Positions 35,401-36,814 of a stretch of DNA of 64,000 nt are shown piece by piece. This stretch comes from Chloropicon primus (taxonomy: Eukaryota > Chlorophyta > Chloropicophyceae > Chloropicales > Chloropicaceae), in assembly GCA_023205875.1 (NCBI GenBank), contig CP060761.1, positions 1 to 64,000 of the forward strand. Reading direction: 5' to 3'. Position numbers and translations under genes: made by a program. The stretch's first letter is position 1. The number at the start of each line of letters is the position of its first letter. Under the pieces are notes generated by a model, which had not been told where the DNA came from, did not search any database, and saw nothing but the letters and a program-made list of their open reading frames with translations.

Positions 35401-36266
35401 CCTCCGTAGCTGGTCCAGTAACCTTGGCAGGCCACTGCTTTGGGGCAGCCGGACGTGGAGCAGTCGCCGTGGTAGTTACCGTAAGGGCAACCAGCTCCGC
35501 CGTTCTGGGCGGAGGTGGTGTGCACGTAGTACCTGCACTTCTGACCGCCGCTGCAACCTCCGTAGCTGGTCCAGTACCCCGCGCAGTTCACCGGTTTTGG
35601 GCAACCTGAGCTCGTGCACTGTGATTCTCCAGTTTTCATACACAGAAGATTTCTGCGTGGTGAGCTGGTGACACCACTGAACTCGCTCTCGCTCGCTCCC
35701 TGCAAGTTCCTCCTCCACCTCCCGTAGCTGTACCTGTTGTAGATACTGCTGTACGAGTACCTCGAGGAGTACGAGTACCTGCTGTAGCTATAATATGGAA
35801 TATAATAGCTCGTGGGCGCGACATAGGGCGCGACGTAGGGCGCAACGTAGGGCGCAACGTAAGGCTTTGGTGCAACGTAGGTCGAGGTGTAAGCTCTGCA
35901 CCTCTGGCCTCCGGAGCACGAACCGTACGAGTTCCAGTACCCAGAGCACTGGAGCTGACGTCCCACGCGTCCTTCCTGGTCCGCTTCGGACCAAAGCTCG
36001 AACTTCTCCGCGCTTTCTTCACCCTTCTCGGTACCAAACACTGTTGTATCAGTCAAGGCTGACTCGGTGACGTTCTCGGCGTCACCCGTCTCAGCCTTTC
36101 CTTGCCTCAAGAGGTTTGGGACCACGTCTTGCACAAGATCGTGAGCAGGGCCTGCATGCTTGCTTTCAGGAATAGCGGCAAGCACTAGACCAAGCAAGCA
36201 CCCTGTCACGAGCAAGACGGCAAGAAGGATGGACTTCCTCTCCGAACCAAATCCAAAAGACCTCAT
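2463..36266 (-). CDS. Giant 11,267-residue type I membrane protein with about 184 TSP1-like domains
   Basis: One uninterrupted frame starts at ATG 36266 and ends at TAG 2463. Residues about 10-32 are a hydrophobic signal peptide. A first cysteine-rich unit near residue 105 is followed by APYV and YSRYSYSS low-complexity sequence (about residues 130-185). Then about 184 domains of 58 residues follow, with six cysteines each, in the pattern QPVDCVGAW-x-x-Y-x-x-C, RCR-x-Y, NGxxCP, QCTTxxC. This is the thrombospondin type 1 plan with a single Trp and without the CSxTCG motif. After a PPPPPP and acidic stalk comes one membrane helix (about residues 10965-10988), a KRKRE stop-transfer and a tail of about 280 residues. 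The predicted mass is about 1.2 MDa. A role in adhesion or as a surface coat is inferred from the architecture; no catalytic domain is visible. The array makes collapsed or expanded assembly possible. Confidence 0.9.
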   Translation of the reverse strand: MRSFGFGSERKSILLAVLLVTGCLLGLVLAAIPESKHAGPAHDLVQDVVPNLLRQGKAETGDAENVTESALTDTTVFGTEKGEESAEKFELWSEADQEGRVGRQLQCSGYWNSYGSCSGGQRCRAYTSTYVAPKPYVAPYVAPYVAPYVAPTSYYIPYYSYSRYSYSSRYSYSSIYNRYSYGRWRRNLQGASESEFSGVTSSPRRNLLCMKTGESQCTSSGCPKPVNCAGYWTSYGGCSGGQKCRYYVHTTSAQNGGAGCPYGNYHGDCSTSGCPKAVACQGYWTSYGGCSGGQKCRHYRHSVSAQNGGPGCPYGNWHADCTTGGCPKAVACQGYWTGYGGCHKSGSQNRKCKTYRYTVHPQNGGAGCGASNGQQSCTTSGCSQPVNCAGSWGSYGGCHKSGSTNRRCRSYKVTRNAAHGGSGCGASNGQQSCTTSGCTQPVNCAGSWGSYGSCHYTSSGHKNQRCRKYSYSTWPAHGGSGCSYGHGHQGCTTSGCTQPVNCVGAWGAYGGCHKSGSTNRRCRNYKYSKSAAHNGHGCPYSNNYQQCTTSGCSQPVNCVGAWGGYGSCFHQSSDHKNYRCRYYKYSKSAAHNGAGCPYSNNYKQCTTSGCSQPVDCAGAWGSYGSCYHQSSDHKNYRCRYYKYSKSAAHNGAGCPYSNNYKQCTTSGCSQPVDCAGAWGSYGSCYHQSSDHKNYRCRYYKYSKSAAHSGYGCPYSNNYKQCTTSGCSQPVDCAGGWASYGSCFHQVSDHKNYRCRYYKYGKSAAHNGYGCPYSNNYKQCTTSGCSQPVDCAGAWGSYGSCYHQSSDHKNYRCRYYKYGKSAAHNGYGCPYSNNYKQCTQSGCSQPVDCVGAWAAYGSCKYVLMGHKNERCRVYKYSKSAAHNGYGCPFTNNYVSCTTGGCSQPVDCAGAWGAYGSCAHDSDHKNRRCRYYKYSKYAAHSGKGCPYNNNYKQCTTSGCSQPVDCAGAWGSYGSCFHQNSDHKNYRCRKYIYSKSAAHNGYGCPYANNYQQCTQSGCSQPVDCAGAWGSYAACYHDGKDHKNRRCRYYKYSKSAAHNGYGCPYTNNYKQCTTSGCSQPVDCAGAWGSYGSCYHQSSDHKNYRCRYYKYSKSAAHNGYGCPYSNNYKQCTQSGCSQPVDCVGAWASYGACFYDEKDHENERCRRFVITQNAKNSGYACLHTNGEKHCTKSGCGQPVDCEGEWGAYGSCKHVASGHKNERCKTYKVTTAPATNGKSCPHSNNQVSCTTGGCAQPVNCVGAWGAYGSCYHDGKDHKNRRCRNYKYSTNAANNGYGCPYTNNYKQCTTSGCSQPVDCAGAWGSYGSCFHQNSDHKNYRCRKYIYSKSAAHNGYGCPYTNNYQQCTQSGCSQPVDCAGAWGAYGSCKHTASDHKNRRCRNYKYSTNAAHNGYGCPYTNNFEQCTTSGCSQPVDCVGSWGAYGSCKHTASDHKNRRCRTYKYTKSAAHNGYGCPFTNNFEQCTQSGCSQPVDCAGAWDPYGPCKHDSKDHKNRKCRFYKYSTNVAHNGYGCPYTNMYKQCTTSGCSQPVDCVGAWGSYSSCSYVGGLKLDLANPKLSPDGMDLSMPFSRRSLLAPSVHKNERCRFYLISKNAAHNGYSCPYANNYKSCTTSGCAQPVDCVGAWGAYGSCKHEASNHKNKRCRNYKITTAAAHNGFKCAYTNNFEQCTTGGCAQPVDCVGAWDAYGSCYHDGKDHKNKRCRHYKYSTNAANNGYGCPYTNMYKQCTQSGCSQPVDCVGSWNPYGSCTHTASDHKNRKCRHYKITTNSAYNGYGCPFTHMYKSCTTSGCSQPVDCVGAWNDYGSCKHDTADHKNRRCRLYKVSTNAANNGYGCPHTNNFQQCTTGGCSQPVDCAGAWGSYGSCKHTASDHKNRRCRNYKYSTNAAHNGYGCPYANNFEQCTTSGCSQPVDCAGAWGPYAACYHDGKDHKNRRCRHYKYSTNAAHNGYGCPYTNMYKQCTQSGCSQPVDCAGSWDNYGPCKHDTADHKNRKCRFYKIATNAAHNGYGCAYTNMFKQCTTSGCSQPVDCVGAWDPYSSCKHDEDHKNRRCRNYKISKSAAHNGYGCAYTNNFQQCTTSGCSQPVDCVGAWASYGACFYDEKDHENERCRTFVITQNTKNSGYACLHTNGEKHCTKSGCGQPVDCEGEWGAYGSCKHVASGHKNERCKTYKVTTAPATNGKSCPHSNNQVSCTTGGCAQPVDCVGAWGAYGSCKHTASDHKNRRCRNYKYSTNAAHNGYGCPYTNNFEQCTTSGCSQPVDCVGSWGAYGSCKHTASDHKNRRCRTYKYTKSAAHNGYGCPFTNNFEQCTQSGCSQPVDCAGAWDPYGPCKHDSKDHKNRKCRFYKIATNVAHNGYGCPYTNMYKQCTTSGCSQPVDCVGAWGSYSSCSYVGGLKLDLANPKLSPDGMDLSMPFSRRSLLAPSVHKNERCRFYLISKNAAHNGYSCPYANNYKSCTTSGCAQPVDCVGAWGAYGSCKHEASNHKNKRCRNYKITTAAAHNGFKCAYTNNFEQCTTGGCAQPVDCVGAWDAYGSCYHDGKDHKNKRCRHYKYSTNAANNGYGCPYTNMYKQCTQSGCSQPVDCVGSWDPYGACFHDSSVHKNKRCRHYKITVAAAHNGYGCPYTNMYKSCTQSGCSQPVDCAGSWDEYGACKHTASDHKNRRCRYYKVATNAANNGYGCPFANMYESCTTGGCSQPVDCAGAWDSWITHADGNVCGYNKDGHKNEKCRLYKISVQAAHNGYQCPQQNNYKQCTTSTCSQPVDCVGAWDSYGTCKHVAAGHKNEKCRLYKVSIAAKHNGKGCPHTHNKEECTKATCAQPVDCVGAWGVYSTCFHDDKDHKNRRCRVYKIATNKASNGYGCPYANAFEQCTTEGCAQPVDCLGAWDDYSECERDLTTNKNQKCRTYAVERASSHNGYTCPFADSYVQCTMTGCLQSVDCEGGFAPYGPCKHDTDEHKNKRCRLYKVSVASMFGGAACPYANEAEDCTATGCAQPVDCVGSWGAYGECHYEEADHENERCRVYAVSTAAANNGYACPHEDKLRTCTKSGCGQPVDCEGEWGAYGTCQHVKDSHKNERCRTYKVTTKADLNGVQCPFEDQKVECTTNSCSQPVDCAGDWGAYGSCKHYTSDHKNRRCRTYAITTNAAHNGVGCPYVNTYKQCTTDGCAQPVDCVGAWDAYGSCSYVSKDHTNTRCRLYKITVTSAHNGYSCAYANDYKQCTKSGCAQPVDCVGSWDSYGDCSHDTETHKNKRCRLYKLTTSAAHSGHACPYANKFEQCTNVGCAQPVDCVGSFGAFGTCSYVESDHSNQRCRLYGITQPALNNGYACPHQDKMNQCTKNGCGQPVDCEGQWGAYGSCKHVAHGHKNEKCRTYKVTTKEDLNGKKCPFEDKKVECSTDSCTQPVDCVGDWGAYGACFHDDKDHKNRRCRNYKITTSVAHNGYGCAYANEYKQCTTEGCAQPVDCLGAFGDYGACKHDDDVHKNKKCRTYVVERASSHNGYACPYADSYVQCTTEHCAQPVDCVGTFGDYYSCFYDKDSHKNKRCRFYKITVTPLNDGYACPYEDKFEQCSTNMCSQPVDCVGAWDDYSECSHDENVHKNKKCRTYKVSVVSAHNGNACPYTNELEQCTNDGCAQPVDCVGSWGAYDACHYEEADHENERCRVYSVSQAAANNGYACPHEDKLRTCTKSGCGQPVDCEGEWTSYGSCQHVKDGHKNERCRTYKVTTKADLNGVQCPIADQKVECTTNSCSQPVDCVGDWNSYGACFHDTNDHKNRRCRTYAITTNAAHNGVGCPYVNTYKQCTTEGCTQPVDCLGAFGEYDACMHDDKTHKNKKCRTYAVTRVSSHNGYACAYANEYVQCTVSGCAQPVDCVGAWDSYSSCDHDKDAHKNKRCRLYKISVASANNGYACAYTDKLEQCTTEQCVQPVDCVGAWGNYADCKYVADGHKNERCRLYSITQLELNNGYVCPHKDGLQQCTQNLCSQPVDCEGEWSAYDNCKHVTHGHKNERCRTYKVSVSDAFGGNKCPYEDKKVECTKDQCSQPVDCAGAWGAYGACKHVASSHKNERCRVYAITTNVAHNGFGCAYANAYEQCTTEGCAQPVDCLGAWQEYGACVHDKESHKNKKCRTYVVERASSHNGYTCPYADSYIQCSTNLCTQPVDCVGAWEHYDACKHDKDAHKNKKCRTYKVSVVSAHNGNACPYANKLEQCTNDGCAQPVDCVGSWGAYDACHYEEADHENERCRVYSVSQAAANNGYACPHEDKLRTCTKSGCGQPVDCEGEWTSYGSCQHVKDGHKNERCRTYKVTTKADLNGVQCPIADQKVECTTNSCSQPVDCVGDWNSYGACFHDTNDHKNRRCRTYAITTNAAHNGVGCPYVNTYKQCTTEGCAQPVDCLGAFGEYDACMHDDKTHKNKKCRTYAVTRVSSHNGYACAYANEYVQCTVSGCAQPVDCVGAWDSYSSCDHDKDAHKNKRCRLYKISVASANNGYACAYTDKLEQCTTEQCVQPVDCVGAWGNYADCKYVADGHKNERCRMYSVSQAAANNGYTCPNEDGLTHCTKNGCSQPIDCLGEWSQYSACNHVADGHKNEKCRTYKVSVSDAFNGKVCPFEDKKVECSTDLCSQPVDCVGAWGAYSACKHVASSHKNERCRVYAITTNVAHNGFGCAYANAYEQCTTEGCAQPVDCLGAWQEYGACVHDKESHKNKKCRTYVVSRAVAHNGYACPYADSYIQCSTDMCTQPVDCVGAWDDYSQCSHDDEGHKNQKCRTYKISVQSAHNGISCPFKDKLEQCTKSGCSQPVDCVGAWDSYSSCDHDKDAHKNKRCRLYKISVASANNGYACAYTDKLEQCTTEECSQPVDCVGSWGNYDACHYNKDNHENKRCRMYSVSQAAANNGYTCPNEDGLTHCTTSGCGQPVDCEGEWSQYSACNHVADGHKNEKCRTYKVFVPVSDNGKVCPFEDKKVECTKEQCSQPVDCVGAWGAYSTCFHDDKDHKNRRCRVYAITTNVAHNGFGCPYANAFKQCTTEGCAQPVDCLGAWEEYGACIHDKESHKNKKCRTYVVERASSHNGYTCPYADSYIQCSTNLCTQPVDCVGAWDDYSECSHDEELHKNKKCRTYKVSVESAHNGNACPYTNELEQCTNDGCAQPVDCVGSWSEYGTCMYIDADHENERCRTYVVTRASENNGYACPHEDKLKHCTKSGCGQPVDCEGEWTSYGSCQHVKDGHKNERCRTYKVTTKADLNGVQCPIADQKVECTTNSCSQPVDCVGDWNSYGACFHDTNDHKNRRCRTYAITTNAAHNGFGCAYLNAYKQCTTEGCAQPVDCLGAFGEYDACMHDDKTHKNKKCRTYAVTRVSSHNGYACAYSDSYVQCTVSGCAQPVDCVGAWDEYAECSHDKDAHKNKRCRLYKISVASANNGYACAYTDKLEQCTTEECAQPVDCVGSWGNYDACHYNKDNHENKRCRMYSVSQAAANNGYTCPNEDGLTHCTTSGCGQPVDCEGEWSQYSACNHVADGHKNEKCRTYEVTTKADLNGKVCPFEDKKVECTKDQCSQPVDCVGAWGAYSTCFHDDKDHKNRRCRVYAITTNVAHNGFGCPYANAFKQCTTEGCAQPVDCLGAWEEYGACIHDKESHKNKKCRTYVVERASSHNGYTCPYADSYIQCSTNLCTQPVDCVGAWDDYSECSHDEELHKNKKCRTYKVSVESAHNGHACPYTNELEQCTNDGCAQPVDCVGSWGAYDACHYEEADHENERCRVYSVSQAAANNGYACPHEDKLRTCTKSGCGQPVDCEGAWDPYGSCQHFKDGHKNERCRTYKVTTKADLNGVQCPFEDKKVECTTNSCSQPVDCAGDWGAYGVCFHDSNKHKNLRCRTYIVSTNAAHNGFGCPYVNTYKQCTVEGCEQPVDCLGAWDEYGACAHDEKTHKNKRCRTYNVDRPSAYDGYSCAYADKYVQCTTEECAHPVDCVGAWDEYAECSHDKDAHKNKRCRLYKISVASANNGYACAYTDKLEQCTTEECAQPVDCVGSWGNYDACHYNKDNHENKRCRMYSVSQAAANNGYTCPNEDGLTHCTTSGCGQPVDCEGAWELWSACNHVDAEHKNEKCRTYKVSVPDAFGGNKCPFEDKKVECSTDLCSQPVDCVGDWGAYSTCFHDTSDHKNRRCRVYAITTNVAHNGFGCPYANAYKQCTTEGCAQPVDCLGAWEEYGACIHDKESHKNKKCRTYVVERASSHNGYTCPYADSYIQCSTNLCTQPVDCVGAWDDYSECSHDEELHKNKKCRTYKVSVESAHNGNACPYTNELEQCTNDGCAQPVDCVGSWGAYDACHYEEADHENERCRVYSVSQAAANNGYACPHEDKLRTCTKSGCGQPVDCEGEWSLYGSCFHKEDGHVNERCRTYKVTTVADYSGSQCPFEDQKVECTTNSCSQPVDCVGDWGSYGTCFHDKSDHKNRRCRTYKITTSVAHNGFGCPYTNEYEQCTTDGCAQPVDCIGEWLDYSECVYNGETHSNQKCRRFSVDRKAANNGFECAYADNYYQCTKQTCEQPIDCEGVWQKLDEGRCTYDAVNHENRNCTQYVVTRTLKNSGHACPHTDKYTQCTTEFCDQPVNCVGDWSGYSDCKYDAAGHYNYNCRTYSVSQPALDNGHACPYEDDLQQCFQAGQGERGCDQPVDCEGEWSVYGACKHVEASHKNDRCRTYKVTTSSVHNGKTCPHDDGLVECTTEECSQPVDCVGAWGAYDACFHDVQDHKNRRCRVYAITTNVAHNGFGCAYANAYKQCTTEGCAQPVDCLGAWEEYGACIHDEKDHKNKKCRTYVVSRAVAHNGYTCPYADSYIQCSTNLCTQPVDCVGAWDDYSECYHESELHKNKRCRLYKVTVEPENNGFACLYANDFKQCTTEECAQPVDCVGAWTEYSSCDYLEEGHENERCRVYEVSQPGSNNGFACPHEDKLKQCTKSGCSQPVDCEGEWSVYSACNHVAADHKNEKCRTYKVTTTAFFNGKQCPFEHNKIECNAKTCSQPVDCIGGFSSWGACYLDPKDHKNRRCRTYDITTNAAHNGFGCPYKNAFEECSTEGCAQPVDCVGAWSEYEGCTYDEAVHSNTNCRTYTVTTVGENGGFSCPFANATVQCSKALCLQPVDCVGEFTEFSSCIFKKDEHKNEKCRTYVVERESANNGYTCPYADSYIQCSTNMCNQPVDCVGAWDEYAECYYEKENHKNKRCRTYKVTVASGHNGHACPYTNELEECTNDGCAQPVDCVGSWEEYGECSYEEAEHMNQRCRVYAVTTPAANNGYACPHENKLKHCTKSGCGQPVDCEGDWTLFSSCNHVAHGHKNERCRTYKVAVTANLNGKACPIADQKVECTTNSCSQPVDCVGDWNSYGACFHDTNDHKNRRCRTYAITTNVAHNGVGCPYTNTYKQCTTEGCTQPVDCVGAWSEYTECTHDVDAHKNKKCRTYVVSRASSHNGYTCPYADSYVQCSTDMCDQPVDCVGAWDEYSQCKYVEDLHANDRCRVFKVSTPEANNGHKCLHPHNITECTMSECSQPVDCLGSWTEYGACNYESLDHENERCRMYNVTRVAEYNGMQCLHKDQERHCTKGGCGQPVDCEGEWGLYSPCMHNPDTHENEQCRQYKVTTESDLSGKKCPHEHDLVECVQDKCQQPVDCVGAWNSYGACFHDNSDHKNRRCRSYNISTFDDFSGYACPYANEFEQCTTEGCAQPVDCLGAWTEYDACVHDEESHKNKKCRTYVVSRAVAHNGYTCPYADSYIQCSTELCTQPVDCVGAWEEYAECNYDTENHKNKRCRLYKVTVPAAHSGYACPYTNTLKQCTSEGCAQPVDCVGGWSDYSKCEYDEGDHENERCREYVISQPAANGGYSCPHVEAAVQCTKSGCGQPVNCEGEWSLYTSCEYVAKEHKNERCRTYKVITKADLGGNQCPFEDEKVECTTNSCSQPVDCVGDWGSYGTCFYDDMHHKNRRCRTYVVATNAAHNGVGCPYTDKYEQCTVEGCAQPVDCLGAWTDYDACVYDKEAHKNKKCRTYEVERAVAHSGYACPYTDSYVQCTFEGCTQPVNCVGAWDEYGTCFHDKDSHQNKRCRLYKVSVPAASEGYACPYADKLEQCTTEECAQPVDCVGAWGVYSECKYVADDHANERCRVYSISQIALNNGYDCPYEDSLTQCTNVGCGQPIDCEGEWGSWDSCAYVAGEHINQKCRTYSISTEAHLHGTECPYEDKKVECTKDQCSQPVDCVGAWGAYDACFHDVQDHKNRRCRVYAITTDVAHNGVGCPYANAYKQCTTEGCTQPVDCLGAWEEYGACIHDEKDHKNKKCRTYVVSRASSHNGYTCPYADSYIQCSTSLCTQPVDCVGAWDEYAECYHDEEAHENKRCRLYKVTVASGHNGFACPYADKLEQCTNDGCAQPVDCVGSWGAYGECSYEVSDHENERCRVYEVSQPALNNGYACPHEDKLRTCTKSGCGQPVDCEGEWSLYGSCEHVADGHKNERCRTYKVTTVKDFGGKACPFEDKKIECTTNSCSQPVDCVGDWGSYGACFHDDDDHKNRRCRTYAITTNAAHNGFGCAYLNAYKQCTTEGCAQPVDCLGAWTEYDACIYDKDMHKNKKCRTYEVERAVAHSGYACPYADMYIQCSTDLCDQPVDCVGAWDDYAECFHDEDAHKNKRCRLYKVSVAAAHNGYACPYANELEQCTNDGCAQPVDCVGAWDNYGACLYKDNEHENERCRVYSVSQKALNNGYTCPYEDKHKHCTKSGCGQPVDCVGAWESYSSCKHVEAGHKNERCRTYVVNTEAALGGTECPFEDKKVECTTEECSQPTDCVGAWGAYDACFHDVQDHKNRRCRVYAITTDVAHNGYGCAYANAYKQCTTEGCAQPVDCLGAWEQYGACVHDEKDHKNKKCRTYVVSRASSHNGYTCPYADSYIQCSTELCTQPVDCVGAWDDYSECYHDKEAHDNKKCRTYTVAVESAHNGIACAFEDKLEQCTTVDCAQPVDCVGAWDNFSQCTHDEEAHKNKKCRTYKISVASANNGHACPYTHELEQCSLEECSQPVDCVGAWSHYGDCKYVSEGHENERCRVYTISQTALHNGYECPHTHNLNHCTKSGCGQPIDCEGEWSAWDSCTHVDGQHKNQKCRSYKISADSGLGGQECPHKDGLVECSTDECSQPIDCVGAWGAYSACAHDKEDHKNRRCRVYAISTNVAHNGFGCPYANAYKQCTTEGCAQPVDCLGAWGTYGDCVHDDDTHKNKKCRTYVVSRASAHNGFTCPYADSYVQCSTELCVQPVDCVGAWDDYSDCFHNKEVHDNKRCRLYKISVAATNNGYACPYTDKLEQCTTEECAQPVDCVGAWSEYAACEYLKHSHENERCRVYEVSQPALNNGFVCPHEDKLRTCTKSGCGQPVDCEGEWSLYGSCEHVADGHKNEKCRTYKVITDADLNGKACPFEDKKIECTTNSCSQPVDCVGAWGAYDTCFHDSNKHKNLRCRVYAIATDAASNGVGCPYLNAYKQCTTEGCEQPVDCVGAWSEYDACIHDDQTHKNKKCRTYVVSRPAAHSGYACAYADNYGQCTSEGCAQPVDCVGAWDKYAACFNDAEAHNNKRCRLYKISVAATNNGYACPYANELEQCTTEECAQPVDCVGTWGDYEPCHYNSKEETNERCRMYSVTQVALNDGYTCPFEHDERQCMTGGCGQPVDCEGAWTTYDACKHVEDGHKNDHCRTYKVVTPASLNGKLCPHLNGLVECTTDDCTQPVDCVGDWEAYGACFHDDADHKNRRCRNYKIATAASHNGYGCAYANAYKQCTTEGCAQPVDCLGAWEQYGACTHDDKTHKNKKCRTYAVSRAAAHSGYACPYADSYQQCTVSGCTQPVDCEGDWDIYGSCYYDKDTHKNKRCRLYKVRVFATHNGYACPYRNEYKQCTVDECPQPVDCVGAWGAYDACHYENYEHENERCRVYSVLQSALNNGYACPHADQLKQCTKSGCGQPVDCEGEWSEYGNCNHVEDGHKNERCRAYKVTTVPDLGGKQCPHLNGLVECESSTCTQPVDCVGDWGEYGMCYHDDQDHKNRRCRNYIVSTDVAHNGFGCPYANAYKQCTTEGCAQPVDCLGQWGSYTDCVYNENQHTNSRCRTYVVERAAAHMGYACAYTDSYVQCTVSGCAQPIDCVGAWDEYDECFHDEELHKNKRCRLYKVSVPSAFNGYACPYANELEQCTTDKCSQPVDCVGAWQAYGVCSHNDLHHHNERCRVYAVTTPAVNSGYACPHEDKLQQCTKSGCGQPVDCQGEWTSFDSCKHVDDTHVNERCRTYEVNTSPALNGKDCPYKDGKIECITQSCSQPVDCVGDWGPYGSCFHDSDDHQNRRCRHYVVSTLAAHNGYGCPYKNTYKQCTTEGCSQPVDCLGEWSKWGSCIHDDDSHKNKKCRTYEVERSAAHNGYACPYTDSYIQCSTELCVQPVDCVGAWDEYAECYHDTEEHKNKRCRLYKVAVPSTHNGYACPYANEFEQCTTEECAQPVDCVGSWGDYDACHYDENDHENERCRVYSVSQAAANNGFACPHEDKLKQCTKSGCGQPVDCEGEWTTYGSCNHVAADHKNERCRTYLVSTKADLGGTQCPFKDGLVECEQENCEQPVDCVGDWGAYGACFHDTNDHKNRRCRTYSVSTSAAHNGYGCPYKNSYKQCTTEGCAQPVDCLGQWGDYGVCTHDAESHKNKRCRTYEVERAAAHSGYACPYADSYVQCTVSGCTQPVDCVGAWDKYDECFYDEENHKNKKCRHYKISTNAAHNGFACPFVDNLKQCTNEECSQPVDCVGKWMDQGGCWFDTIAEENVKCRRYEVSVPSAYNGTQCDYTHNELKCSSQGCGAPVDCVGEFSDYGECKLDAGVGLYTRCRLFNIVSSAENNGKECAYTQDFQSCTTSGCEQLSPPPPPPASNSTDGSGVVTDDEDSNSDGEGQDSEDGQSHDGSDTTSSEVEETEGGKLESETGDAEGEVSTASVSMVMVGGIVGAAVCCMMGLAFVYVRQKRKRESNAAPSSAQYSAVSQGSNKSEPNSRQSMLLMNPMFGLSGGKSRKSTIAMKSGARMSFLSNPLFDKEEEDENIMPSIAESPQGSDGEGSELLDDGRSKNISSSAYSNPLYSTSTKQTANVSESSIEESMELLGKEFEASISQLSQSVVETTTERDLEFAMHTWQELSTTLVDSQDEVVSKEGNTQQLTSDKLHILKQSLNKIEQGTLLNSSMSTDEKSDFCKLINQARSKLRSVEKLHSFRRSRTSTTTAAPEWQKARMKLKAIAKLRNEKK
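3900..27200 (-). repeat. Higher-order repeat: five-domain, 870-bp blocks
   Basis: The same domain junction (CCCTCGCAGTCCACAGGCTG or close variants) recurs at 4621, 5491, 6361, 7231, 8101 and 8971, exactly 870 bp apart. It recurs again at 10885, 11755, 12625, 13495 and 14365, and at 18040, 18910, 19780, 20650 and 21520. The 1044-bp gaps 8971-10015 and 14365-15409 mean one extra domain in that block. The five types can be told apart by CEGEW, CVGDWG with KNRRCR, CLGAW with KNKKCR, CVGAWD with KNKRCR, and CVGSW with ENERCR. Confidence 0.9.
28490..32879 (-). repeat. Recent tandem duplication of an in-gene block (about 1.5 kb)
   Basis: The block at about 28490-30008 reappears nearly identical at about 31013-32879, offset by 2523 bp (841 codons). 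The second copy contains two additional domains (348 bp), so that after about 29650 the offset becomes 2871 bp. Both copies share an unusual loop of about 30 residues inside one domain (LKLDLANPKLSPDG then SRRSLLAPS), which marks them as one duplication. Confidence 0.88.
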
Positions 36267-36307
36267 CTTGGTTCAAAGAATCCCGAATTCCGTTCTTCTC
36301 CCTTGTC

Positions 36308-36320
36308 TTCTATATAATAG
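36308..36320 (-). promoter_or_regulatory. TATA-like element of the giant gene
   Basis: On the minus strand the sequence CTATTATATAGAAG lies about 45 bases upstream of ATG 36266, the only AT-rich motif in this gap near the start. If functional it implies a very short 5' leader of about 20 bases. The assignment is positional only. Confidence 0.45.
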
Positions 36321-36743
36321 AGTTCACTGGAAGAGACGACTCATATTCCCGTGTTCGTCTCTCTTTCCCTTTCCTTGAGGGCGCTCGGGTTTCCTCTCCT
36401 CGTTTCCAAGAAGACGGAAAGTCCGACACCACTCGTGGCTGTGTGTTGCTTGCTCCTGGAGCAAGCGTGGCAGTTGGTTCTCTCGTAAGCGGAGACCTCG
36501 CTAGTTTTCTGAACCCCCTTGGTTCACCCCCCTCGGTTCACCCCAAGCCAGCCTCCCGGGCTCGACGAAAGAAAGGAAAGGGCTGTTAAGATAGAACAAG
36601 AACAAGTGGTATGCCCTTGTTGTAAGACGAGACGCAGGTTACAACGGGGTTACAACAAGAACAAGAACGAGAAGCATAGAACAAGAAGCATAGAACAAGG
36701 GTGTAGCACTCTCGCCGCGTATTCCGATGTGGAATACAACGAA

Positions 36744-36814
36744 ACACATAAGACATAAGACATAAGACATAAGACATAAGACATAAGACATAAGACATAA
36801 GACATAAGACATAA
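36744..36814. repeat. Heptamer minisatellite (ACATAAG)n
   Basis: About ten uninterrupted copies of the 7-base unit AGACATA/ACATAAG. It lies about 480 bases upstream of the giant gene start. No function is evident. Confidence 0.95.

Larger units (their letters stand above)
3600..35640 (-). repeat. 174-bp coding repeat array (about 184 TSP1-like domains)
   Basis: About 32 kb of 174-bp units, each coding one 58-residue domain. Units near the N-terminus (about 32.9-34.7 kb) are nearly interchangeable single-domain copies of one type (SKSAAHNGYGCPYSNN). Those nearest the N-terminus (34.7-35.6 kb) are shorter and more like canonical TSP1, with GGCSGGQKCR or GGCHKSG. Units from about 3.9 to 27 kb fall into a regular five-type order. 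A few domains carry insertions, for example near 16310 and near 28100. Confidence 0.93.

Noticed and set aside
3600-35640. Possible CRISPR-like or satellite array
   Set aside because: The 174-bp periodicity is coding, keeps the frame throughout and maintains cysteine positions; there is no spacer/repeat alternation.
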